From Acidobacteriaceae bacterium (GTDB lineage: Bacteria > Acidobacteriota > Terriglobia > Terriglobales > Acidobacteriaceae), in assembly GCA_025357215.1 (NCBI GenBank), contig JANXPR010000234.1, positions 1 through 38,269 of the forward strand: a DNA stretch of 38,269 nt, written 5' to 3'. Of this stretch, positions 1-8,089 are shown piece after piece. The position numbers and the translations under genes are program-made. Positions within the stretch are counted from its first letter, which is position 1, and the number at the start of each line of letters is the position of its first letter. The notes under the pieces are model-generated. The model saw only the letters and a program-made list of their open reading frames with translations, was not told the origin of the DNA and searched no databases.

Positions 1-128
1 ATCAGATTCTACAGATTCTCAGCCTCACACTTTTCGAGAAAACGCCCATTTTATGCGCCCTTCAGGCCATCGATCAGGACGCCAACTTCACCGCAAACGC
101 CAACCAACTGATTCTCTTCGACTTTTAA
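1..128 (+). mobile_element. IS4-family transposase, C-terminal end (cut by window edge)
   Basis: One frame is open from base 3 to the TAA at 126-128 and encodes about 41 residues. They contain LTLFEKTPI and end in NQLILFDF. I recognise this ending from IS4-type transposases of the DUF4372 kind, which commonly finish in a similar Asn-Gln-Leu...Leu-Phe-Asp-Phe tail; that is recall of the family, not a search. The catalytic DDE part lies outside the window, so it cannot be said whether the copy is intact. The right end of the element probably lies within the next tens of bases, but its inverted repeat cannot be defined without the left end. Confidence 0.6.
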
Positions 129-167
129 CCGGACAGCAGTGAGTTCAGATAAACATGAGTAACCATG

Positions 168-187
168 GGCGCCTGCGGGCGCCTTTG
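168..187 (+). terminator. Short GC-rich hairpin after the transposase
   Basis: GGCGCC (168-173), loop TGCG, GGCGCC (178-183), then TTT. It is a compact 6-bp stem with a poor T tail and could end transposase transcription. The rest of 129-266 holds no gene that I can support. Confidence 0.3.
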
Positions 188-266
188 GTTTGACCTATAG
201 CTTTCAGGCCTCAGCTAAGCTTTCTATCTATTTGTTTAGATGGTTTCTTGCTGTAAGATTCCTGGC

Positions 267-1875
267 ATGATGCCACGTCTTGTGATTTGTTTATGCCTGT
301 CCGTGGCCGCGTGGGGGCAAGCGGGAGAAAGCGCCGGGAATACTAAGTCGGCGAGCCCCGCCACGGCGGCTGTAGCCACCAACGCAACGGCTGCCGATCC
401 TCTTACCTCCGCCCAGGCTTTATTCAAAAAAGGCAACTTCGAAGAAGCCGCTACGGCCTTTAAAGCTCTTGTAGAGAAGACGCCGGATTCAGCGGAAGCT
501 CAGTCTGGTCTAGTTCGTAGCTTGCTGCGGGCACGTAAGTTTGATGAAGCGGAAGCGGCTGCCAGAAAAGCCACAAGCGCTCTTCCTTCGTCCGCTATGG
601 TGCAGGCCGCCGCTGGAGACGTTTTCTTTCGCGCCGGGAAACTCGGCGAAGCAGAAGCTGCTTATCGCGCTGCGGTAAAAGCAGACGCCAATTCGGCCCG
701 TGGCGTTTTTGGCATTGGCCGCATTTATGACATGGTGTCCATGCACAAGCGCGCCAGGGATACTTTTGCGCGCGCGCATGAGCTCGATCCTTCTGACGGT
801 CAAATCTACGACCACTGGCTCGACTTGATGACGCCTGCGGAGCAGCTTGCGGCCGTCAAGAAACATGCCGGAGAAAACCCGGTGGGGTTTGAAGCGGAAC
901 GGCTTAAGTACCTGACCGCTATTACCTCCAAGAAGCCATGGGCCATGTCCACGGAAGTCAAACCCATGGACATCAAGGTTCAACCTTACGGCAAAGAGCA
1001 ACAGGTGTTTATGACATCAATCGCAGCGGGCCCCTTACCATCAGTAAGGGCTATGGCCTGCAAGTCAAATTCAATGATCGCGCTTCCGCGGTCCTCTTGC
1101 TGGATACCGGAGCTAGTGGCATCACCATCGGAAGAAAACTTGCCGAGAAGGCCGGCGCGGTAAAAATTGCTGACACGTTCATCGGCGGAATTGGCGACCA
1201 GGTTCCATTCGCAGCTATCTTGCATGGATCGACAAGGTGGATGTTGGCGGCGTTGAATTTCACGATTGCGTGGTCATCGTTTCCAGCAAGAACAGCGTGG
1301 CAGATGAAGCTGGACTGATCGGCGCGGACGTATTTGATAAGTTCCTGGTAACTCTCGATTTCAAAAACTGGCACGTGCAACTGGCCCCGCTCCCCAAAAA
1401 TCCAGCGGCACCCGCGGACGACGACATCGCACAAGACCGATTCATCGCTCCAGAGATGCAGTCCTTCACGAAGTTCTTCCGCTTTGGACATGACATCGTT
1501 GTTCCCGTGGTGGTCAACGACAAAGCCGTCGGGAACTTTATCCTGGACACCGGCGCCGACCTCAACACCATGAGCCCCGAGTTCGCTGCTCAGGTAACCA
1601 CGGCCAGGGACGATCACGACTATACGATGAAGGGCGTGAGCGGCAAGGTGAGCCAGGTGTTGACCGGACAGAAAGCCATTTTGCAGTTTGCTAACATGCG
1701 TATTGAGAGCCATGACTTGCCGGTATTCACCACGTACGGCGCAAGCGCTTCGGCCGGAACAGAAATCGCCGGATTCATAGGTATCCGTACGCTGGTGCAG
1801 ATGAAAATGAGCATCGACTATCGTGATGGTCTGGTGAAACTCGAGGTGTACGAATTCAAAAAAGCGCGCGAGTAG
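267..1875 (+). pseudogene. TPR / double retropepsin-like aspartyl protease, broken by two frameshifts
   Basis: Three overlapping reading frames line up end to end with the intact paralogue that follows. Frame 1 (to about 1030) gives a signal peptide (MPRLVICLCLSVAAWGQA) and TPR-like helices. Frame 2 (about 1030-1200) gives the first aspartyl protease motif, LLLDTGASGITI. Frame 3 (about 1205-1875) gives the second, FILDTGADLNTMSP. Both changes are -1 in direction. The first falls near GGGCCCC (1028-1034), phased as G GGC CCC; the second, between about 1196 and 1212, has no slippery site. An inactivated gene or assembly errors are therefore likelier than programmed frameshifting. An ATG at 240 is also in frame, but the signal peptide begins at 267/270. 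TAAGAT at 254-259 lies 7 nt before 267, which fits a leaderless start. The intact product would be exported and, with two lobes, could act as a monomeric protease. Confidence 0.7.
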
Positions 1876-1955
1876 ATTTCTTTGGCCGGCCTCCTTCTTC
1901 GCAGGCCAGGAGGCCCGTCCACTCTTATACTCGCAAACACGCCGCCGCTCCGCTC

Positions 1956-3431
1956 TTGCTGCTTTTGACGGCAGGCCTGCTGGTTGCGCAATCTTCGGTG
2001 CTTGCGCCTCAGGAGTTGTACCGGTCTGCTCGCTCATCCTTTAAACAAGGCCAATTCAAGGAAGCTGCCGCCGCTTACCGCGCCATCATTGCGCAGAAGC
2101 CTTCGCCAGAGGCTTACGCCGGACTGGAGCAGTCCCTTCTTAAACTCGATGACGTCTCCGCCGCTGAAGCCGAGTCCAAGAAAGCTCTTGCGCTTTTTCC
2201 TCAGTCTGCGCTGACTCACACCTCTCGCGGCGACGTTAATTTTCGACAAGGCCTGTTTGCCGACGCTGACGCCGAATACGCGACGGCCCTGGGGCTCGAC
2301 GAGAAATGCGCGCGCGCCTGGCTGGGCGAAGGCAAGATTCAACTCGCGACCTCGCGCGAAGACCAGGCCATGAAGTCCTTTGCGCGTGCCCGCGAGCTTG
2401 ACCCTGACGATGGCGACACGCTCTATTACTGGGCCGCGCTACAGCCGTATCCGCAAAATGTCGCTGGTTTGGACAAGCATCTGGCCGAGTTTCGCTCTGA
2501 TCCCGACGAAACACGCCGCGAGCACGACTTCGTGGAACTATTGCGTCACGTTGCCGACCACAAAATCTGGGTCCTGGCTAAGCGCGTGCCGCAAGCCGAA
2601 ATTAAGATGGAGACCATCTCTCCCGTGCCGCGCATGCTGCTGGGAATGGGACTGCGTGTCCGTTTCAATGATTCCGTCAACGCCACGCTCTTGCTAGACA
2701 CTGGCGCAAACTGGATCACCATCCCGCGCAAGCTGGCGGAAAAAGTTGGCGCCAGAAAAATCTCTGACTACGGGCTGGAAGGCACCGGCGACTCCGGTCC
2801 CGCCGCCGGTTACTTTGCCAGGGTGGACAAGATCACCATCGGCGAACTTGAGTTTCGCGATTGCATCGTCCACGTCTCGATGAAAGATACCGGCGTGGTT
2901 GAAGGACTGGTCGGTACAAGCTTTTTGTCGCAATATCTGGTCACGTTGGATTTCCCCGCGCACCGCTTGCGTCTCACAACGTTGCCGTCATCACCTTCTG
3001 ACGCAAAAGAAAAGTTTTTCAGCGCAGCCGAAGAAAATCAGCCCGTCCGGCGTTTCTTTGGTTTTGGCCACTTGCTTCTCATGCCCACGCAGGTGAACCG
3101 ATCCGCAGAAGGCCTGTTCGTATTGGACACCGGCGCAAACACCAGTTCGATATCGCCGGAACTCGCCCGGCGCGCAGGGAAGGTGCGGAACGCGACCACG
3201 CACGTAAGCGGCGTCAGCGGTGAAGTCAAAGAAAAGTTCGTGCTTGACGGCGCGACCTTGCGTTATTCAGCAACGCCCCAGACTCTTGATCAGCTCATCG
3301 CTTTTGATCGCCACAATCTCAGCAAGCAATTGGGAACTGAAGTTTCCGGCTTCATCGGTTACGACTTACTGCAGAAGATGAAAGTTGCCATCAATTATCG
3401 CGACGGGCTGGTGGAGTTTGAAGGTAAGTAG
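1956..3431 (+). CDS. TPR and double retropepsin-like aspartyl protease domain protein
   Basis: The 491-residue product starts with a hydrophobic signal-like stretch, followed by TPR-type helical repeats to about residue 170. Two retropepsin-like domains follow, with active-site motifs LLLDTGANWITI (Asp248) and FVLDTGANTSSIS (Asp391). Each lobe brings its own Asp-Thr-Gly, so the chain can form the two-Asp active site without dimerising, unlike viral retropepsins. Substrate is unknown; an envelope location is inferred from the signal. The start is uncertain: TTG at 1956 is the first usable codon of the frame, while the AGGAGG at 1908-1913 is more than 40 nt upstream with no in-frame start codon near it, so the 5' end may itself be damaged. 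It lies 80 bp after its broken paralogue, and the pair clearly arose by tandem duplication. Confidence 0.75.
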   Translation: MLLLTAGLLVAQSSVLAPQELYRSARSSFKQGQFKEAAAAYRAIIAQKPSPEAYAGLEQSLLKLDDVSAAEAESKKALALFPQSALTHTSRGDVNFRQGLFADADAEYATALGLDEKCARAWLGEGKIQLATSREDQAMKSFARARELDPDDGDTLYYWAALQPYPQNVAGLDKHLAEFRSDPDETRREHDFVELLRHVADHKIWVLAKRVPQAEIKMETISPVPRMLLGMGLRVRFNDSVNATLLLDTGANWITIPRKLAEKVGARKISDYGLEGTGDSGPAAGYFARVDKITIGELEFRDCIVHVSMKDTGVVEGLVGTSFLSQYLVTLDFPAHRLRLTTLPSSPSDAKEKFFSAAEENQPVRRFFGFGHLLLMPTQVNRSAEGLFVLDTGANTSSISPELARRAGKVRNATTHVSGVSGEVKEKFVLDGATLRYSATPQTLDQLIAFDRHNLSKQLGTEVSGFIGYDLLQKMKVAINYRDGLVEFEGK

Positions 3432-3432
3432 T

Positions 3433-3497
3433 ACTTAGCAATTAGCACTTAGCAATTAGCCAAACCAAGATCAACATCAAAAGTCAAAAGTCAAAAG
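3433..3497. repeat. Two short perfect tandem repeats
   Basis: ACTTAGCAATTAGC occurs twice head to tail at 3433-3446 and 3447-3460. Seventeen bases later TCAAAAG occurs three times head to tail at 3477-3497. The remainder of this gap up to 3690 shows no gene. Slippage-type repeats between genes; function unknown. Confidence 0.8.
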
Positions 3498-3690
3498 CAT
3501 CGGGTTCGCGGGCACGGGTTTCTTGCCGAAGGGGAATCTCGCCGCGCACGAGACAAAGCTAACGGCTGAGAGCTAAGGGCCAATGGCTGCTTTGTCATTT
3601 GCTAATGCGCGTTGCATCCTCTTATGATGATCCGCTTGATCGGTCGTTGTGATTGTTCTTGCTTGACTAATGAAGGAGTTTACATCCGCT

Positions 3691-6600
3691 ATGAGCTTCC
3701 GGAAATTGATTTGTCTTGTGATCGTCGCCACCTTGGGAACGTTTTGTTTTGCTCAGACTGAAACCGTACAGCCGAAGCCCAAAGCGCCCAAGCCGCCTAA
3801 GCCTGCGGTGGCATCAACCAAGCCGTCCAAGGTTGCCATGGCGACTCCGACTCCGCAGGTGGATGAAAAGCTCTTCAACGCCATGCGCTGGCGTCAGGTA
3901 GGGCCCTTCCGCGGAGGCCGCGTACTGGCCGTCACGGGTGTTCCGGGCGAGCCCAACGTTTTTTATTTTGGCGGAGCATCGAGCGGCGTATGGAAGTCCG
4001 TGGACACCGGAGTTTCCTGGCAGCCGATGTTTGACAAGCAATCGATCGCTTCCATCGGCGCGATTGCCGTGGCTCCATCCGATCACAACATTATTTATGT
4101 TGGGTCCGGTGAGGGCTGCATCCGCGGCAACATCTCTTACGGCAACGGCGTTTACAAATCAGTGGATGGCGGCAAGACCTGGAAGAACATCGGCCTGAAA
4201 GACACGCAACACATCGGCGCCGTTGTCATCGATCCCAAGAATCCCAACATTGCTTTTGTGGCGGCGCTGGGTCACGCCTATGGTTCCAATGAAGAGCGCG
4301 GCGTGTTCCGCACCACGGACGGCGGCCCGACCTGGCAGAAAGTACTATATAAGGATGCCAAGACCGGTGCGATCGACGTGGTTTTTGACCCGAACAACTC
4401 GAGCACCCTGTTTGCTTCCATGTGGGAGGTCTATCGCACGCCGTGGAGCCTGAACAGCGGCGGTCCGGGCAGCGGCCTCTATAAATCGACGGACGGCGGC
4501 GCAACCTGGGCCCGCCTGGAAGGCAATGGCCTGCCCGCAGGCATCCTGGGACGCATCGGCATTTCGGTTGGCGCGGATTCCAATCGCGTCTATGCGTTGA
4601 TTGAAAACAAAGAAGCCGGCGGCCTTTACCGCTCGGATGACGGTGGCGATAACTGGGCCCGCGTGAACGATGATGGCCGTCTCCGCCAGCGTGCATGGTA
4701 TTTCACACACATTTTCGCCGATCCAAAGTCGCCAGACACGCTTTACGTCCTGAATACCGGCTTGTTCCGTTCCACGGATGCCGGCAAGAGTTTTAATTTG
4801 CTGCCTGCTCCGCACGGCGACCATCATGGTTTGTGGATCGACCCGGACAATCCGCAACGCATCATCAACGGAAATGACGGCGGCGCTACGATCACCACCG
4901 ACGCGGGCGCCACGTGGAGCACGCAGTACAACCAGCCCACCGCGCAGTTCTACCACGTGATTACCGATAATCGCTGGCCGTATTACATTTATGGCGCGCA
5001 GCAAGATAACTCCACCATCGCCATCAAAAGTTATAACGATGAAGGCGTGATCGGCAGGCAGGACTGGTTCCCGGTGGGTGGCGGCGAAAGCGGATACATT
5101 GCGCCGTACCCTCCAGATCCCAACATCACTTTTGCCGGAGCCGAAGCGGGCATCAGCCGCTTTGATAAGCGCACGGAACAAGTAGTGGACATCTCCGTGA
5201 TGCCGCTCGATTTTTCCGGCAACGGCGCGGAGAACCTTCCGCACCGCTTCAACTGGACGTCGCCCATGTTCATTTCTCCGCACGATCCCAACACGCTTTA
5301 CGTTGCGGCGGAAATGCTTTTCAAGACCACGACAGCCGGACAGAGCTGGGACGCCATCAGTCCGGACTTGACGCTGAATGACAAATCCAAACAGAAGCCG
5401 TCTGGCGGGCCAATCACTCTGGACATCACCAGCGTGGAATATTTTGACACCATCTTTGCCATGGCCGAATCGCCGGTAAAGAAAGACACTATCTGGGTGG
5501 GCACCGATGACGGCCTGATTCAGCTCACCACCGATGGCGGCAAGACGTGGAATAACGTTACGCCCAAAGACATGCCGGAATACAGCATGATCAGCATTGT
5601 TGAGCCGTCACACTTTGATGCCGGTACTGTCTACGTGGCCGTGGACCGCCACAAGCTTGACGATTTCCGTCCGCTGATTTTCCGTTCGCGAGATTCCGGT
5701 AAAACATGGATCCTTACCGCCGGCGGCATTCCTGAAGGCGCCTACGTCCGCAGCGTGCGTGAGGATCCCAAACGTAAAGGTCTGCTCTATGCCGGGACGG
5801 AACTCGGCGTCTATTTCTCGCTTGACGATGGCGGACACTGGCAGCCGCTCAAACTAAACTTGCCCGTGGTGCCGATTCACGATCTCACGATCCATGATGA
5901 CGATCTGGTAGCTGCCACTCATGGCCGCTCGTTCTGGGTGCTGGATGACATTACACCGTTGCGTCAGGTTGAAGCCGGCGCCGCTCCAGCGGACATAATT
6001 CTGTACAAGCCGCAAACCGCACTTCGCCTTCACTTGCCCGATGCTGTGGAACGCCGCGGCCCCTTGGGCGACAATCCGCCACCCGGCGCGCTCATTGACT
6101 ACTATTTCAAGACCGCGCCTAAAGAAGAAGTGAAGCTGGAAATCTTTGACAGCGGCGGCAAACTGGTGCGCCGACTCTCAAGTCAAGAGAAGAAAGAATT
6201 CGAACAGCCGCCGGAGTGGCCAGACCAAGTCAAGGAAGTAACCACCATCCCCGCAGCGGCCGGCATGAATCGTTATGCCTGGAACCTGCGCTGGGAACCG
6301 CCAGTGAAAATCCCCGGAGCGTTTTATAGTGACCAGGGCCCGCAAGGTCCTATCGCCATGCCCGGCCTGTACACCGTGAAACTGACTGTCGGCAATCAGA
6401 CGCAAACGCAAACTCTCGACCTGGCCATTGATCCGCGCATGAAAGACATGAAGATGGCCGATCTGCAAAAGCAATTTGACCTGGCCATGCAGGTGCGCGA
6501 CGCCAACAACGATCTCCATCGTGGCGTGAACCAGATTCGAACGCTCCGCGCGGAACTCAAAGCCATGCACCAGCGTTTTGAAGGCGACGCCAACATGAAA

Positions 6601-6924
6601 TCGCTGGTGGAGAAGGCCGACGCTCTCGATAAGAAGATGACTCCGGTGGAAGAGCGCCTGATCCAGGTGAACATGAAAGGATCAGAAGCCAACCTGGCTT
6701 TCCCCAACATGCTCAACGAACAGTTGGACTCGTTTGCGGCCGCGGTCCAGGCCGGAGACAGCACGCCTTCACGCCAGCACTTTGAAGCCTTCAAAATGCT
6801 GCGCACTCAATTGGACGAACAATTGGCCGCCTGGAAGCAAATTATGTCCGCTGACGTCCCGGCTTTTAACGAAGAAGTAAAGCACAGCAACGTGCCGGCG
6901 TTGTATTTGCCGGCGGGGAACTGA
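3691..6924 (+). CDS. Secreted Asp-box (BNR / sortilin-type) beta-propeller protein
   Basis: A large exported protein of about 1077 residues. The signal peptide MSFRKLICLVIVATLGTFCFA is followed by a Pro/Lys/Ala linker and then a long series of Asp-box motifs (S/T-x-D-x-G-x-T-W), for example KSVDTGVSW, KSVDGGKTW, RTTDGGPTW, KSTDGGATW, LTTDGGKTW and RSRDSGKTW. Such boxes mark the loops of sialidase- and VPS10-type propellers. No complete sialidase active site is evident, so an exo-sialidase call would be unsafe. The last 250 or so residues are helical and charged, after a beta-rich segment around residues 800-900. I chose ATG 3691 because AAGGAG (3673-3678) precedes it and the signal peptide begins there; ATG 3670 is also in frame. 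Likely periplasmic or surface binding or hydrolysis of a carbohydrate or peptide; substrate unknown. Confidence 0.8.
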   Translation: MSFRKLICLVIVATLGTFCFAQTETVQPKPKAPKPPKPAVASTKPSKVAMATPTPQVDEKLFNAMRWRQVGPFRGGRVLAVTGVPGEPNVFYFGGASSGVWKSVDTGVSWQPMFDKQSIASIGAIAVAPSDHNIIYVGSGEGCIRGNISYGNGVYKSVDGGKTWKNIGLKDTQHIGAVVIDPKNPNIAFVAALGHAYGSNEERGVFRTTDGGPTWQKVLYKDAKTGAIDVVFDPNNSSTLFASMWEVYRTPWSLNSGGPGSGLYKSTDGGATWARLEGNGLPAGILGRIGISVGADSNRVYALIENKEAGGLYRSDDGGDNWARVNDDGRLRQRAWYFTHIFADPKSPDTLYVLNTGLFRSTDAGKSFNLLPAPHGDHHGLWIDPDNPQRIINGNDGGATITTDAGATWSTQYNQPTAQFYHVITDNRWPYYIYGAQQDNSTIAIKSYNDEGVIGRQDWFPVGGGESGYIAPYPPDPNITFAGAEAGISRFDKRTEQVVDISVMPLDFSGNGAENLPHRFNWTSPMFISPHDPNTLYVAAEMLFKTTTAGQSWDAISPDLTLNDKSKQKPSGGPITLDITSVEYFDTIFAMAESPVKKDTIWVGTDDGLIQLTTDGGKTWNNVTPKDMPEYSMISIVEPSHFDAGTVYVAVDRHKLDDFRPLIFRSRDSGKTWILTAGGIPEGAYVRSVREDPKRKGLLYAGTELGVYFSLDDGGHWQPLKLNLPVVPIHDLTIHDDDLVAATHGRSFWVLDDITPLRQVEAGAAPADIILYKPQTALRLHLPDAVERRGPLGDNPPPGALIDYYFKTAPKEEVKLEIFDSGGKLVRRLSSQEKKEFEQPPEWPDQVKEVTTIPAAAGMNRYAWNLRWEPPVKIPGAFYSDQGPQGPIAMPGLYTVKLTVGNQTQTQTLDLAIDPRMKDMKMADLQKQFDLAMQVRDANNDLHRGVNQIRTLRAELKAMHQRFEGDANMKSLVEKADALDKKMTPVEERLIQVNMKGSEANLAFPNMLNEQLDSFAAAVQAGDSTPSRQHFEAFKMLRTQLDEQLAAWKQIMSADVPAFNEEVKHSNVPALYLPAGN

Positions 6925-6935
6925 CTTCGAGACTT

Positions 6936-7030
6936 ACCACAGAGGACACAGAGAGCGCACAGAGGCCGCCACAGAACGAACTGCAAACTGATTTTGCGTG
7001 AACTCAGTGTTCCTCTGTGTCCTCCGCGGT
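6936..7030. repeat. Imperfect inverted repeat of the CTCTGTG type
   Basis: The 18 bases at 6936-6953 (ACCACAGAGGACACAGAG) are the reverse complement, with 2 mismatches, of 7013-7030 (CTCTGTGTCCTCCGCGGT). The 59-nt spacer carries further partial copies (CACAGAGGCCGCCACAGA). This CTCTGTG/CACAGAG wording recurs in my recall of intergenic DNA from environmental bacteria. It could fold as a long hairpin between the propeller gene and the deacetylase gene, but there is no T tract typical of a terminator. Confidence 0.7.
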
Positions 7031-7055
7031 AAAGATGTTTTGTTAGACTGCACCA

Positions 7056-7922
7056 GTGCGCCGCCTGATCATCAACGCCGACGATTTCGGCCTTACGTCC
7101 GGAGTTAACCGCGCTATTGCTGAAGCCAGCCGTTCCGGCGTGCTGACGTCGGCCACCATCATGGCCAACTCGCGGGCCTTTGATGAAGCGGTGATGCTCA
7201 CGCAATCTTTGCCTGCTCTCAAGACCGGTTGCCATGTGGTTTTGATTGACGGCGAACCGATCACCAGTGGGCTTTCGTCGCTAACTAACAGCGCCCAGCG
7301 CTTTCGCTCCAGCCTGAAGGAATTTGCTGTTGCGGCTGTGCGCAAGAAAATCTCAGCCGATGAAATTCAGCGGGAAGCCGAAGTCCAGATCCGCAAGATT
7401 CAAGCGAGCGGCATCACTGTGACTCACGTCGACAGCCACAAACACACACACATGTTCCCGCATGTACTGCGGGCGGTTTTGCGTGCGGCGAAAGCGTGCG
7501 GCGTACCCGCCGTGCGAAATCCTTTTGAGCCTCTACGCGCATGGCCGATGGGCGCCATCCTTGGCGCGCCGTCTTTGTGGGTGCGCGCCACCGAAGTCGC
7601 GACGCTGCGGATGTTTGCCGCGTCTTTCCGCAAAGCGGTTCAAGAAGAAGATATGTTGACCACCGATGGCACCGTCGGCATCGCGGCCACCGGAGTGCTC
7701 GATCAAAAAATGTTAACGGCAATCCTCAACGCTCTGCCAGAAGGTACGTGGGAGTTGGTTTGCCATCCCGGATATTCTGATGCTGACCTGCAATCCGCCG
7801 GCACGCGATTGCTAAAATCCCGTGAAGTAGAATTGGACGCGCTTACGTCACCCGAAACCCGGAGTCTAATATCCCGCCGCGGCATCGATCTGATTTCGTA
7901 TGCCGACCTCCGTCGCGATTAA
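7056..7922 (+). CDS. ChbG/HpnK-family (YdjC-like) carbohydrate deacetylase
   Basis: The 288-residue product begins MRRLIINADDFGLTSGVN, with the family's N-terminal Asp-Asp metal-binding motif (residues 7-12). It also has HVDSHKHTHMFPHV, the conserved His-x-Asp-Ser-His-Lys-His block (about residues 127-140), and near the C-terminus the CHPGYSD motif. Members remove acetyl groups from N-acetylated sugars such as chitooligosaccharides, or act on hopanoid precursors (HpnK); the sequence does not decide the substrate, and no hopanoid genes are nearby. The start is GTG at 7056, with no Shine-Dalgarno; TAGACT at 7044-7049 lies 6 nt upstream, consistent with a leaderless message. The next gene downstream is bshA, another amino-sugar enzyme. 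Confidence 0.8.
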   Translation: MRRLIINADDFGLTSGVNRAIAEASRSGVLTSATIMANSRAFDEAVMLTQSLPALKTGCHVVLIDGEPITSGLSSLTNSAQRFRSSLKEFAVAAVRKKISADEIQREAEVQIRKIQASGITVTHVDSHKHTHMFPHVLRAVLRAAKACGVPAVRNPFEPLRAWPMGAILGAPSLWVRATEVATLRMFAASFRKAVQEEDMLTTDGTVGIAATGVLDQKMLTAILNALPEGTWELVCHPGYSDADLQSAGTRLLKSREVELDALTSPETRSLISRRGIDLISYADLRRD

Positions 7923-8089
7923 CGGGCACATTTGTGAATCCGCGAGCTGGCGATTGAATCAAAGACAAGCGACGTAAACTTTTCCCGCGAGGCCGGCTAG
8001 CACGCCGAGCGGGATGTTACCGGCGCAAGATAGTCTCAGTATTGAGAAAGCAGCTCAAGCGGTTTCGAGCGAAGCGAGATGAAATAAGG

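Noticed and set aside
3433-3497. CRISPR-like array
   Set aside because: The repeats are contiguous short tandems without unique spacers; no cas genes are present.
4345-5283. 312-codon minus-strand ORF inside the propeller gene
   Set aside because: Antisense shadow of the Asp-box repeats; no start signal and no domain.
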